Position numbers and translations under genes: made by a program. A stretch of 64,000 bases of DNA from positions 1 through 64,000 of the forward strand of contig NZ_JNXE01000014.1 in NCBI RefSeq assembly GCF_000716605.1. The letters run 5' to 3'. Position 1 is the stretch's first letter. Every line of letters starts with the position of its first letter. This DNA is from Streptomyces sp. NRRL F-525 (GTDB taxonomy: Bacteria; Actinomycetota; Actinomycetes; Streptomycetales; Streptomycetaceae). The notes beneath the pieces are model-generated. The model worked only from the letters and a program-made list of their open reading frames with translations. It had not been told where the DNA came from and made no database searches. Positions 53,657 through 62,223 of the stretch are shown piece by piece.

Positions 53657-54838
53657 ATGGACACGCAGGGAACGCAGGGGCCGAACGAGCGAGCCAACGG
53701 CACCGGACGACGGGCGCTGCTCGGCGCCGCCGTACTCGGCGCGGGAGTGGCCGCACTCGGACCGGCGGGTACGGCGAGAGCCGCCGAGGCCACGTCGGCC
53801 CGTCACGGCGGCGGCCTCAAGGACCTGCCCAAGCCGACGATCGTCGGTCACCGCGGCACCAGCGGCTACCGCCCGGAGCACACCTTCGGCTCGTACAACC
53901 TGGCCCTCGACCTGGGCGCGGACATCGTCGAGGCCGGTGACCTGGTCCCCACCAAGGACGGCCACCTGGTGTGCCGGCACGAGCCGGAGATCGGCGGCAC
54001 GACGAACGTCGCGGACCACCCCGAGTTCGCGAGCCGCAAGACCACCAAGCTGCTGGACGGCGTCTCCACGACCGGCTGGTTCACCGAGGACTTCACGCTC
54101 GCCGAGCTGAAGACCCTGCGCGCGATCGAACGCATCCCGGTCAACCGCCCGCACAACATGCTCTACAACGGCCGCTGGGAGATCCCCACCTTCGAAGAGG
54201 TCCTCAAGTGGCAGGACGAGCAGACCCGTAAGCGCGGCAAGCAGGTCTGGATCTACCCCGAGATGAAGCACCCCACCTACTTCCGCAAGCGCGGGTTCGA
54301 GATGGAGAAGCTGCTCTCGACGATCCTGCGCAAGCACGGCAAGGACCGTAAGAACTCGCCGGTTCTGATCCAGTCCTTCGAGCCGACCAGCATCGCGAAG
54401 ATCAACAAGCTCGTCGGCAACCCGCTGGTCGTGCTGCTGTCCGGCACCGGCACGCAGCCCTTCGACTTCATCGACCAGGGCGACCCGCGCACGGTCGACG
54501 ACCTGGTCACCCCGAAGGGCCTCGCCGAGATCGCGAAGTACGCGGACGGCCTCGGCCCGACGCTCGACCTGATCATCACGAAGAACGCGGACGGCAGCCT
54601 GAACAAGGAGACCACCCTGGTCGCCGACGCGCACAAGGCGGGCCTCATCCTGCACCCCTACACCATGCGCAACGAGAACCCCTTCCTGCCGCTGGAGTAC
54701 CGCAAGGGCACGGCCGCGGACGCCTACGGCGACGCGTTCGGCGCCTTCAAGCGCTACTTCGCCACCGGCATCGACGGCGTCTTCACCGACAACGCCGACA
54801 CCGGTCTGCTCGCCCGCGCGGACTTCGTCAACGGCTGA
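53657..54838 (+). CDS. Exported glycerophosphodiester phosphodiesterase
   Basis: 393 residues from ATG 53657 with AGGAGG upstream. The N-terminus carries a twin-arginine signal (GTGRRALLGAAVLGAGVAAL, cleavage near ARA/AE). GDPD active-site elements are VGHRGTSGYRPEHT with two catalytic residues and VCRHEPEIGGTTN. The enzyme releases glycerol-3-phosphate and an alcohol from deacylated phospholipid or teichoic-acid fragments outside the cell, a phosphate-scavenging role. The PHO box upstream agrees with PhoP control, as established for the GlpQ1-type enzyme of S. coelicolor. A terminator follows. Confidence 0.93.
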   Translation: MDTQGTQGPNERANGTGRRALLGAAVLGAGVAALGPAGTARAAEATSARHGGGLKDLPKPTIVGHRGTSGYRPEHTFGSYNLALDLGADIVEAGDLVPTKDGHLVCRHEPEIGGTTNVADHPEFASRKTTKLLDGVSTTGWFTEDFTLAELKTLRAIERIPVNRPHNMLYNGRWEIPTFEEVLKWQDEQTRKRGKQVWIYPEMKHPTYFRKRGFEMEKLLSTILRKHGKDRKNSPVLIQSFEPTSIAKINKLVGNPLVVLLSGTGTQPFDFIDQGDPRTVDDLVTPKGLAEIAKYADGLGPTLDLIITKNADGSLNKETTLVADAHKAGLILHPYTMRNENPFLPLEYRKGTAADAYGDAFGAFKRYFATGIDGVFTDNADTGLLARADFVNG

Positions 54839-54864
54839 GCCCCGCGCCCCGTTGGAGTGACAGA

Positions 54865-54898
54865 CGGCCGCCCCGGCAACCTCGTGCCGGGGCGGCCG
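54865..54898 (+). terminator. Terminator of the glycerophosphodiesterase gene
   Basis: A 14-bp perfect stem (CGGCCGCCCCGGCA and complement) with a 6-nt loop, 27 bp after the stop. It ends 13 bp before the sigma factor start codon. Confidence 0.8.
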
Positions 54899-54911
54899 CG
54901 TCGTGCCGCAT

Positions 54912-55418
54912 ATGACGCACCAACTTGTCGCCACCTTGCGCCCCTTGCTCGCCGCCGAGGCCTCGGCCGAGGCATATGCCTCCGGAACCGAGCCCGGCGA
55001 CCTCGAACAGGCCGTCTGGCTCCGCCTCCTGGAGCTCCTCGACGCCTCCGGCCCCCCGGTCGACCCCCAGCGCTGGCTCCGCCGCGCGGTCCGCTCGGAG
55101 GCCCGCCGCACCCGCCGTACCGCCCGCATCGAGCAGTCGTACGGCGACGAGCCCGTCGACGACAGCGACCGCGGCCCCGAGCAGACCGCGATCACGGCCG
55201 CGAGGCATCGCGCGCTGCACGACGCGGTGCGCCGATTGCCGGGTCGTTGCCCGCGGCTGATGGAGGCGCTGCTGTCGCCCAAGGACCTCACCTACCGCGA
55301 GATCGCGGGGGAGTTGGGTATCTCACAGGGCAGTCTCGGCCCGGAACGTTCCAGATGTCTGGGATGTCTTAGGCGATTGCTGACGCCGGAGGTTGCGGCC
55401 CACGAAGCACGGGGATAG
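54912..55418 (+). CDS. Sigma-70 family (ECF-like) sigma factor
   Basis: 168 residues from ATG 54912; GTG 54903 lies three codons upstream. Region 2 is reduced (DLEQAVWLRLLELLDASGP, WLRRAVRSEARR), and region 4 is present (RLPGRCPRLMEALLSPKDL, YREIAGELGISQGSLGPERS, CLRRLL). No anti-sigma gene lies next to it. Because the promoter is squeezed between a terminator and the start, the gene may be transcribed by read-through or a very short leader. The regulon is unknown. Confidence 0.82.
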   Translation: MTHQLVATLRPLLAAEASAEAYASGTEPGDLEQAVWLRLLELLDASGPPVDPQRWLRRAVRSEARRTRRTARIEQSYGDEPVDDSDRGPEQTAITAARHRALHDAVRRLPGRCPRLMEALLSPKDLTYREIAGELGISQGSLGPERSRCLGCLRRLLTPEVAAHEARG

Positions 55419-55464
55419 GAGTGAGGAATCAAGTGGCGATCAGGTGAGCGGGAGGCGTGCGCAC

Positions 55465-55962
55465 ATGGGCATGAGCGTGACCATCTCGGTGGCGACCGAG
55501 CAGGACTCAGAGCAGATCTTCAGGCTGCAGTACCTGTGCTTCCAGAGCGAGGCGGCGCTGTACGGCAACTACCGCATCGACCCGCTCGTCCAGAGCCTCG
55601 ACTCGGTCCGGAGCGAGGTCGGCTCCGACTGCGTCTTCGTCGCCCGGCTGGGCGAGGAGGTGGTCGGATCGGTCCGCGGCACGGTGACCGAGGACGGCGC
55701 GGCCGCCATCGGCAAACTCTGCGTCCACCCGCGCCTCCAAGGGCACGGCATCGGCGCCCGCCTCCTCCGCGCGGCGGAGTCGGCCCTCGCCGGGGAGCGC
55801 GGCGCCAAGAAGTTCCGCCTGCACACCGGTCACCGCAGCGAGGGCAACCTCCGCCTGTACCGCCGCGTCGGCTACGAGACCGTAGGCACCTCCCAGGGCG
55901 ACGACGGCGTACCGATGATCGTCCTGGAGAAGCCGGTCGAGGCGTACGTCGCTACGGCGTGA
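55465..55962 (+). CDS. GNAT-family N-acetyltransferase
   Basis: 165 residues from ATG 55465, GGGAGG at a 9-nt gap; ATG 55471 is the other candidate. Motif A is visible in LCVHPRLQGHGIGARLLRAA, and the C-terminal YRRVGYETVG element is typical. The substrate is unknown. It overlaps by 11 bp the end of the convergent membrane-protein gene. Confidence 0.9.
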   Translation: MGMSVTISVATEQDSEQIFRLQYLCFQSEAALYGNYRIDPLVQSLDSVRSEVGSDCVFVARLGEEVVGSVRGTVTEDGAAAIGKLCVHPRLQGHGIGARLLRAAESALAGERGAKKFRLHTGHRSEGNLRLYRRVGYETVGTSQGDDGVPMIVLEKPVEAYVATA

Positions 55963-56401
55963 CGGTGTCGGCGCTGTCGGCCGTGCGGTTCTTCCGCAGC
56001 CAGTACAGCGCGGACAGCGGCAGCAGCACGGGGATGAAGATGTACCCCGCGCCGTAGTACGACCAGACCGTCGCGTCCGGGAACGCCGAGCTGTCGATGA
56101 CGGTCAACGTTCCGACGACGAGGACACCCGCGAGTTCGGCGGCGCAGCACACCTGTGCCGCCCTGCGGGCCGTCTCGCCGCCGCGGATCAGGGAGTACGT
56201 GATGAATCCGTACACCACGCCCGCCACGGCCGACAGGGAGTAGGCGAGCGGGGCCCGGTCGAACTCGGTGGCGATCTGGTAGACGGAGCGGGAGACCGCG
56301 CCGACGACCATCACGCCGTAGAACCAGACGAGCAGCATGCCGGGCCCGCTGATGAGCCGCTTCGGCTTCTCTTCCACGGTGTTCTCTTCCACGGTGGTCA
56401 T
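55952..56401 (-). CDS. Four-helix integral membrane protein (second of pair)
   Basis: 149 residues from the ATG giving MTTVEENTVEEKPKR. An acidic N-terminus is followed by four hydrophobic segments (about 20-42, 52-74, 86-106, 115-137). The sequence includes MLLVWFYGVMVVGAVSRSVY and YIFIPVLLPLSALYWLR. No catalytic motif. It starts one base after the stop of the next upstream gene, so it is coupled to it. No family name is recognised. Confidence 0.78.
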   Translation of the reverse strand: MTTVEENTVEEKPKRLISGPGMLLVWFYGVMVVGAVSRSVYQIATEFDRAPLAYSLSAVAGVVYGFITYSLIRGGETARRAAQVCCAAELAGVLVVGTLTVIDSSAFPDATVWSYYGAGYIFIPVLLPLSALYWLRKNRTADSADTVTP

Positions 56402-56402
56402 C

Positions 56403-56762
56403 TCAGCTTCCCCAGATGTCGTAGAGCCGCACTTCGAGGACGGCGAGGACCACACCGCCGGCCGCGGCCGTGATCGAACCCCAGCGGGTGCGCTCGGTCA
56501 GGGACATGAAACCCGCCGCCGGGACGGACGCGAACGCGCCCAGCAGATACGCCACGAAGATCACGGTGCCCTGCTCCGCCTTCTCGCCGCGCGCCAACTG
56601 CACGATGCCGACGACCAGTTGGACCGTGGCCAGCAACGTGACGACGGCCATGCCGATGAAGTGCCAGTCCTTGGTCGGCTGATCACGGTAGGCCGCCCAC
56701 CCGCACCAGGCGGCGAGCAGCAGCGCGGCGACACCGGTCGCCAGCGTCAGGGCATCAAGCAT
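56403..56762 (-). CDS. Four-helix integral membrane protein (first of pair)
   Basis: 119 residues with four membrane segments: LDALTLATGVAALLLAAWCG, HFIGMAVVTLLATVQLVVGI, GTVIFVAYLLGAFASVPAAG and SITAAAGGVVLAVLEVRLYD. A similar small protein followed by a second one is a recurrent actinobacterial pair; no function is known. It is divergent from the HAD phosphatase gene, whose start lies 50 bp away. Confidence 0.8.
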   Translation of the reverse strand: MLDALTLATGVAALLLAAWCGWAAYRDQPTKDWHFIGMAVVTLLATVQLVVGIVQLARGEKAEQGTVIFVAYLLGAFASVPAAGFMSLTERTRWGSITAAAGGVVLAVLEVRLYDIWGS

Positions 56763-56812
56763 GGAGTGACCCTATTACGGGCCAAACGGCAGGTGACCGT
56801 AGGGTCGGGAAC

Positions 56813-57463
56813 ATGAAGATCCACGCTGAGGCCCTCCTGTTCGACAACGACGGCACGCTCGTCTCCTCCCTCGAATCCGTACGCCGGTGCTGGACCCGGT
56901 GGGCACAGGAGTTCGGGATCACGGCCGAGGACTTCGCGCGGACCGAACTGCACGGGCGGACCGCCGTGGCGATAGCCGCCGACCTGCTGCCCGCCGACGT
57001 CGTCCCGGCCGCGGTCGCGCGGATCGAGGCGCTGGAGGTGGAGGACGTGCCCAACGGCGGCGCGACCCTGCTGCCCGGCACCCGGGACTTCCTCGACTCG
57101 CTGCCCGCCGACCGCTGGGCCGTCGTCACCTCCGCCACCCGGCGCCTGGCCGAGGCCCGGCTCGCTTACGCCGGCATCCTCCCCAAGACCCTCGTGGTCG
57201 CCGAGGACGTCACCCGCGGCAAGCCCGACCCCGAGCCCTACCTGCTCGCAGCGCGCCAGTTGGGCGTCGACCCGGCCCGCTGTGTCGTCTTCGAGGACGC
57301 CCCGGCCGGACTCCAGGCGGGCCGCGCGGCCGGAATGATCACCGTGGCATTGGCCACAACGCACGAGGCCCACGAGCTCGACGCCGACCTTGTTGTGAGT
57401 GACCTGTCAGCCTTGTCCGCGCTGGTCAGCGACGGGGGAGTGGAGATCTCGGTGCGCGGCTGA
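56813..57463 (+). CDS. HAD-superfamily phosphatase (subfamily IA)
   Basis: 216 residues. Catalytic Asp11 and Asp13 in LLFDNDGTLVSSLE, motif II in AVVTSATRRLAEARL, Lys in VTRGKPDPEPYLLAA and acidic motif III VVFEDAPAGLQAGRAAGM. The cap domain lies between motifs I and II. Members hydrolyse sugar phosphates or phosphoglycolate; the substrate cannot be called. The Asn between the two Asp residues is unremarkable. Confidence 0.93.
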   Translation: MKIHAEALLFDNDGTLVSSLESVRRCWTRWAQEFGITAEDFARTELHGRTAVAIAADLLPADVVPAAVARIEALEVEDVPNGGATLLPGTRDFLDSLPADRWAVVTSATRRLAEARLAYAGILPKTLVVAEDVTRGKPDPEPYLLAARQLGVDPARCVVFEDAPAGLQAGRAAGMITVALATTHEAHELDADLVVSDLSALSALVSDGGVEISVRG

Positions 57464-57502
57464 CGGGCGTCCGCCGCTGTCCGGGATGCGGACAGCGGCC
57501 CT

Positions 57503-57622
57503 TTGTCAGGACCGTACGTCTGCTTTACTGATTCCATGACCACGACGAGCTACCGCACCCTTGCGACCGAGGCGACCCTGACGCCCGGTGCTCGTTGTAT
57601 GTGTCGAATGTGCGCCTTCTAG
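57503..57622 (+). promoter_or_regulatory. Leader region with Cys/Met-rich leader peptide before metN
   Basis: TTGTCA (57503-57508) and a TACTGA -10-like box (57526-57531) are 17 bp apart; transcription would begin at or next to ATG 57536. The short ORF at 57536-57622 encodes 28 residues ending ARCMCRMCAF, three Cys and two internal Met codons in eight positions. This is the pattern of ribosome-sensed leader peptides. A small hairpin follows at about 57651-57669. Control by Cys or Met supply is inferred. Confidence 0.5.
57536..57622 (+). CDS. Leader peptide of the methionine transporter operon (28 aa)
   Basis: ATG 57536 to TAG 57620-57622 encodes MTTTSYRTLATEATLTPGAR followed by CMCRMCAF. No ribosome-binding site precedes it, which fits leaderless translation from the predicted start site. 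The cluster of Cys and Met codons at the end is the probable sensor. It ends 165 nt before metN. Confidence 0.45.
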   Translation: MTTTSYRTLATEATLTPGARCMCRMCAF

Positions 57623-57787
57623 AGGGCCCCCGCACCACCTCCGAGCCTCGCGCCCCGAAGCGAGTCGCCGTGGCATGCGCATGTCCGTGCGTCGCATTTC
57701 GTACGTGACTGACGCCGCCCCGCGCACATTTCCCCCCTCGTACCAGGGCACACCCACGCCCGCGTACCCGACAGTCATGGAACCCCA

Positions 57788-58822
57788 GTGATCACCACAT
57801 CGGGCCTGACCAAGGTCTACCGCTCACGCGGCCGGGAGGTCACCGCCCTCGACGGCGTCGATCTCCACGTCCGCGAAGGCGAGGTCTACGGCGTCATCGG
57901 CCAGTCCGGCGCCGGCAAGTCCTCGCTCATCCGCTGCGTCAACCTGCTGGAGAAGCCCACCGTCGGCACGGTCACCGTCGCCGGGCAGGACCTCACCGCC
58001 CTCGCCGGGCGCGGACCGCGCGCCGGAAGGGAACTCCGGCAGGCGCGCAGCCGTATCGGCATGGTCTTCCAGCACTTCAACCTGCTCTCCTCGCGGACCG
58101 TGCAGGACAACATCGAGCTGCCCCTCGAAATCCTCGGCAAGTCCGGGAAGGACCGGTCCGCCAAGGCACTCGAACTCCTCGACCTCGTCGGGCTCGCCGA
58201 CAAGGCGAAGTCCTACCCGGCGCAGCTCTCCGGCGGCCAGAAGCAGCGCGTCGGCATTGCCCGCGCGCTGGCCGGCGACCCCAAGGTGCTGCTCTCCGAC
58301 GAGGCCACCAGCGCGCTCGACCCGGAGACCACCCGCTCGATCCTCCAGCTGCTGCGCGACCTGAACCGGCAGCTGGGCCTGACCGTCCTGCTCATCACCC
58401 ATGAGATGGACGTCGTCAAGAACGTGTGCGACTCGGCCGCGCTCATGGAGAACGGCCGCATCGTCGAGTCCGGCACGGTGAGCGAACTGCTCGCGACCCC
58501 GGGCTCCCAGCTGGCCTCCGCGCTCTTCCCGGTCAGCGGCGAGGCGCACGGCACCGACCGCACGGTCGTCGACGTCACCTTCCACGGCGAGGCCGCGACC
58601 CAGCCCGTCATCTCCCAGCTCTCGCGCACCTACAACATCGACATCTCGATCCTCGGCGCCGCCATCGACACCGTCGGCGGACTCCAGGTCGGCCGCATGC
58701 GCATCGAACTGCCCGGCCGCTACGAGGACAACGTCGTGCCGATCGGCTTCCTGCGCGAACAGGGCCTGCAGATCGACGTGTTGGGCCAGGAGCCCGTACT
58801 GCTGAAGGAAGGTGCCAAGTGA
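57788..58822 (+). CDS. metN: Methionine ABC transporter, ATP-binding protein
   Basis: 344 residues from GTG 57788. The ABC domain has Walker A GQSGAGKSS, Q-loop GMVFQHFNLLSSRTV, signature LSGGQKQR, Walker B VLLSDEATSALD and switch His in LLITHEMDVV. The C-terminal NIL domain (about 265-340, AATQPVISQLSRTYNIDISI) senses methionine and inhibits uptake, as in MetN of E. coli. It works with MetI and two MetQ lipoproteins. It overlaps metI by GTGA. Confidence 0.95.
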   Translation: MITTSGLTKVYRSRGREVTALDGVDLHVREGEVYGVIGQSGAGKSSLIRCVNLLEKPTVGTVTVAGQDLTALAGRGPRAGRELRQARSRIGMVFQHFNLLSSRTVQDNIELPLEILGKSGKDRSAKALELLDLVGLADKAKSYPAQLSGGQKQRVGIARALAGDPKVLLSDEATSALDPETTRSILQLLRDLNRQLGLTVLLITHEMDVVKNVCDSAALMENGRIVESGTVSELLATPGSQLASALFPVSGEAHGTDRTVVDVTFHGEAATQPVISQLSRTYNIDISILGAAIDTVGGLQVGRMRIELPGRYEDNVVPIGFLREQGLQIDVLGQEPVLLKEGAK

Positions 58823-59544
58823 CCTGGTCGGAGATGCAGCCCCTGCTGTCCCAGGCGTGTTGGGACACGCTGTACATGGTCGGCTGGTCCACGGTCATCG
58901 CCGTCGTCGGCGGACTCCCGCTCGGCATCCTGCTGGTCCTGACCGACCGTGGCGGACTGCTCCAGAACGTCGCCGCGAACAAGGTCATCGGGCAGATCGT
59001 GAACGTCGCTCGCTCGCTGCCGTTCATCATCCTCATGGTCGCGCTGATGGGCTTCACCCGGACCATCACCGGCACGACCATCGGCCGCGAGGCCGCCATC
59101 GTGCCGCTCGCGATCGGGGCAATCCCCTTCTTCGCGCGCCTTGTTGAGACGGCTGTCCGCGAAGTGGACGGCGGGCTCGTCGAGGCCGTGCAGTCGATGG
59201 GCGGCAACACCTGGACCGTCGTGCGCAAGGTCCTCGTGCCGGAGTCCCTGCCCTCGCTGATCTCCAGCACCACGACCACGATCGTCGCGCTCATCGGCTA
59301 CTCCGCGATGGCCGGCACGGTCGGCGCCGGCGGCCTCGGCGACATCGCCATCCGCTACGGCTACCAGCGCTTCGAGACCCAGCTGATGTGGATCACCGTC
59401 GCGATCCTCGCGGTCGTCATCTCCCTCATCCAGTTCGCCGGCGACTACGCGGCCCGCTCGCTGCACCGGCGCGGCGGACAGTCCGGTCCCGGGCCGAGGC
59501 TCCGGCTGCTCAAGGCGTCCACCGCGACGAGCAAGACCGTCTGA
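58819..59544 (+). CDS. metI: Methionine ABC transporter, permease
   Basis: 241 residues from GTG 58819, which overlaps the metN stop. Five membrane helices are predicted. The ABC-permease coupling loop (EAA) reads EAVQSMGGNTWTVVRKVLVP. The MetI pattern WDTLYMVGWSTVIAVVGGLP and AGTVGAGGLGDIAIRYGYQR is complete. It forms the channel for MetN2MetI2. The next gene follows after 78 bp. Confidence 0.95.
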   Translation: MTWSEMQPLLSQACWDTLYMVGWSTVIAVVGGLPLGILLVLTDRGGLLQNVAANKVIGQIVNVARSLPFIILMVALMGFTRTITGTTIGREAAIVPLAIGAIPFFARLVETAVREVDGGLVEAVQSMGGNTWTVVRKVLVPESLPSLISSTTTTIVALIGYSAMAGTVGAGGLGDIAIRYGYQRFETQLMWITVAILAVVISLIQFAGDYAARSLHRRGGQSGPGPRLRLLKASTATSKTV

Positions 59545-59622
59545 GCCACCCCCTCAAGAACCTCCCCGCACCACCCAACGCGGGGTCGTACCACGCGACA
59601 CCCTTCAGGAAAGGCACTTTTC

Positions 59623-60459
59623 GTGCGTAACACCACAAAGCTCACCACCGCCGTCCTCGCTGCCGGAGCCCTCACCTTCGGGCTCTCCGCCTGCGGCTCG
59701 GGCAGCGGTTCCTCCTCGGCCTCCTCCGACTACAGCGGACCGCTGGTCGTCGCCGCGAGCCCCACCCCGCACGCCGAGATCCTGGACTTCGTCAAGAAGA
59801 ACCTGGCGAAGAAGGCCGGACTCGACCTGGAGGTCAAGGAGTTCACCGACTACGTCACGCCGAACACGGCGACGGAGGACGGCTCGGTGGGCGCCAACTA
59901 CTTCCAGAACCAGCCGTACCTCGACGACTTCAACAAGAAGAACGGCACCCACATCGTGCCCGTCGTCACGGTCCACCTGGAGCCGCTCGGCCTCTACTCC
60001 CACAAGGTCAAGAGCGCCGACGCCCTCAAGAGCGGCGCGACCGTCGCCGTCCCGAACGACAGCGTCAACGAGGCCCGCGCCCTCAAGCTGCTCGCGGCGA
60101 ACGGCCTGATCACCCTCAAGTCCGGTGTGGGCAACGAGGCGACCCCCGCGGACATCACCAAGAACCCGAAGAAGCTCAAGTTCAAGGAGCTGGAGGCGGC
60201 CCAGACCCCGCGCTCCCTGGACGACGTCGACGCGGCCGTCATCAACGGCAACTACGCCATCTCCTCGGGCCTGAAGCCCGCCAAGGACGCCCTCGTCCTG
60301 GAGTCCGCGACGAACAACCCGTACGGCAACTTCCTCGCCGTGAAGAAGGGCAACGAGAAGGACCCGCGCGTCAAGAAGCTCGCGAAGCTGCTGACTTCGC
60401 CCGAGGTGAAGAAGTTCATCGAGGACAAGTACGCCGGTTCCGTCATCCCGTCCTTCTGA
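59623..60459 (+). CDS. metQ: Methionine-binding lipoprotein (MetQ/NlpA family), first copy
   Basis: 278 residues from GTG 59623. Lipoprotein signal with lipobox LSAC (Cys after about 23 residues). The mature part has the NlpA/MetQ pattern: VVAASPTPHAEILDFVK, EFTDYVTPNTATEDGSVGAN, QNQPYLDDFN, VAVPNDSVNEARALKLLAAN and AAVINGNYA. It delivers methionine (or D-methionine) to MetNI at the outer face. A second copy follows at once, so the transporter has two binding proteins. Confidence 0.94.
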   Translation: MRNTTKLTTAVLAAGALTFGLSACGSGSGSSSASSDYSGPLVVAASPTPHAEILDFVKKNLAKKAGLDLEVKEFTDYVTPNTATEDGSVGANYFQNQPYLDDFNKKNGTHIVPVVTVHLEPLGLYSHKVKSADALKSGATVAVPNDSVNEARALKLLAANGLITLKSGVGNEATPADITKNPKKLKFKELEAAQTPRSLDDVDAAVINGNYAISSGLKPAKDALVLESATNNPYGNFLAVKKGNEKDPRVKKLAKLLTSPEVKKFIEDKYAGSVIPSF

Positions 60460-60491
60460 CCGTCCTTCTGAACAGAGCCGGGGGAATCACC

Positions 60492-61325
60492 ATGCGCAAG
60501 AGCATCGCCGTCACGGCGGCCGGACTGGCCGTGACCTTCTTCGGCCTCACGGCCTGCGGTTCGGGCTCCGGCTCCGGCAAGAGCGGTGGCAAGGACGGCA
60601 CTCTCGTCGTCGGCGCCACCGCCGTACCGGCCGGCGAGGTCCTGTCCTACATCAAGGACAACCTGGCCGAGAAGGCCGGACTGAAGCTGGAGATAAGGGA
60701 GTTCACGGACTACGTCCTCCCGAACACCGCGCTCCAGGAGGGCTCGCTGGACGCGAACCTCTACCAGAACCAGCCCTTCCTGGACGAGTTCAACAAGTCC
60801 AAGGGCACCGACCTCGTCTCGGTCGTCAAGGCGTATCTGCCGCCGATGGGCGTGTACTCCAAGAAGGTCCAGGACATCGGGAAGCTCGCCGACGGAGCCA
60901 CCGTCGCCGTGCCGAACGAGACCACCAACGAGGGACGCGCCCTCAAACTCCTCGCCGCCAAGGGGCTGATCACCCTCAAGGCGGGGGCGGGCACGGACGC
61001 GTCCCCGGCGGACATCACGGCCAACCCCAAGCACCTGAAGTTCAAGGAGCTGGACCCGGCCCAACTGCCGCGCTCGCTCGACGACTTGGACGTGGCCGTC
61101 ATCAACAACAACTACGCCCAGGACGCGGGCCTCAGCCCCGCCAAGGACGCGATCCTCCTGGAGTCGGCGAAGGACAACCCCTACGCCAACCTCCTGGCCG
61201 TCAAACGCGGCAACGAGGACGACCCCCGCGTCGAGAAGCTCGCGAAGCTTCTCGTCTCCTCCGACGTGAAGAAGTTCATAGCGGAGAAGTACAAGGGCTC
61301 TGTCCTGCCGGTCACTTCCGGCTGA
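60492..61325 (+). CDS. metQ: Methionine-binding lipoprotein (MetQ/NlpA family), second copy
   Basis: 277 residues from ATG 60492. Lipobox LTAC. The sequence follows the first copy closely (EFTDYVLPNTALQEGSLDAN, QNQPFLDEFN, VAVPNETTNEGRALKLLAAK), so it is a tandem duplicate that has diverged to moderate identity. The two proteins may differ in affinity or in stereo-preference. A hairpin terminator ends the operon 28 bp downstream. Confidence 0.93.
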   Translation: MRKSIAVTAAGLAVTFFGLTACGSGSGSGKSGGKDGTLVVGATAVPAGEVLSYIKDNLAEKAGLKLEIREFTDYVLPNTALQEGSLDANLYQNQPFLDEFNKSKGTDLVSVVKAYLPPMGVYSKKVQDIGKLADGATVAVPNETTNEGRALKLLAAKGLITLKAGAGTDASPADITANPKHLKFKELDPAQLPRSLDDLDVAVINNNYAQDAGLSPAKDAILLESAKDNPYANLLAVKRGNEDDPRVEKLAKLLVSSDVKKFIAEKYKGSVLPVTSG

Positions 61326-61352
61326 CGGGGGCGTATACGGCGTATCACCACG

Positions 61353-61389
61353 CACGGGGTCCACGCCCTCACGATGTGTGGACCCCGTG
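61353..61389 (+). terminator. Terminator of the met transporter operon
   Basis: A 12-bp perfect stem CACGGGGTCCAC / GTGGACCCCGTG with a 13-nt loop, 28 bp after the second metQ stop. Confidence 0.8.
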
Positions 61390-61469
61390 GTGCGGTTCCC
61401 CGCTTTCATGCTGCATGCTGGGCAGTTCAGGTAGGCCCTGAACATTTTCCGAAGGTTACGGAGCGGCGC

Positions 61470-62108
61470 ATGACGAGCACCTTCCCCAACATCTCCATCA
61501 GCACGGAGCGGTTGGTGCTCCGGCCCCTCGACGAGGACGACATTCCCGCGCTGACCGAGATGATGAACGACGAACAGGTCGCGGCCTGGACCGACGTCCC
61601 CCAGCCGTTCACCGAGGCGGGCGCCCGCCGGTGGATCACCGACTACGCACCCGCCGAACGTACCTCGGGCCGCGGCCTCGACCTCGCCGTCACCGAGTTC
61701 CTCACCCAACGGCTCGTCGGCATCGTCCAGTTGACCAAGACCAACTGGCATGTCCGGTCCACCGAGCTGTCGTACATCATCGCGCCCTGGGCCCGCGGCG
61801 AGGGCTACGCCTCCGAGGCGGCGCTCGCCACCGCCCAATGGCTGTTCGGGGACCAGAAGTTCGAGCGCATCGAGCTGCGCACCGCCGCCGACAACACGGC
61901 GTCCCAGCAGGTGGCCCAGAAGATCGGCTGCATCAGCGAGGGCGTTCTGCGCAACGCGTGCATAGTGCATGTCCACGCCGACGACGGCACCTGGAGCGAC
62001 GTCCGCACCGACTTCATCGTGTGGAGCCTCCTCCCGGAGGACCTGGAGGGCACGGCCGAACAGCTCGAGGACGTCGACGGTTTCACGTCACTCGCCGACT
62101 GGAACTGA
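61470..62108 (+). CDS. GNAT-family N-acetyltransferase (RimJ/RimL-like)
   Basis: 212 residues from ATG 61470 with GAAGG and GGAG upstream. The pattern STERLVLRPLDEDDIPALTEM, then LSYIIAPWARGEGYASEAAL and RIELRTAADNTASQQVAQKI is that of the RimJ/RimL/Acetyltransf_3 group, which acts on ribosomal protein N-termini or amino compounds. The last 35 residues are acidic. It is preceded by the met operon terminator and followed by cobL after 115 bp. Confidence 0.9.
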   Translation: MTSTFPNISISTERLVLRPLDEDDIPALTEMMNDEQVAAWTDVPQPFTEAGARRWITDYAPAERTSGRGLDLAVTEFLTQRLVGIVQLTKTNWHVRSTELSYIIAPWARGEGYASEAALATAQWLFGDQKFERIELRTAADNTASQQVAQKIGCISEGVLRNACIVHVHADDGTWSDVRTDFIVWSLLPEDLEGTAEQLEDVDGFTSLADWN

Positions 62109-62223
62109 ATCCGGCGGGTACGACCACGGGAGCACCGCCCAGCCGCACCAGGTACCCTCACGGTGCCCGCGTACGGGCCGCTTTCCCCGACGACCCGCGA
62201 ATCACCCCTGGAGACTGACGACG

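Noticed and set aside
57639..57740. SAM riboswitch before metN
   Set aside because: The leader has no recognisable SAM-I or SAM-II/IV core by eye; the Cys/Met leader ORF is the better explanation for control.
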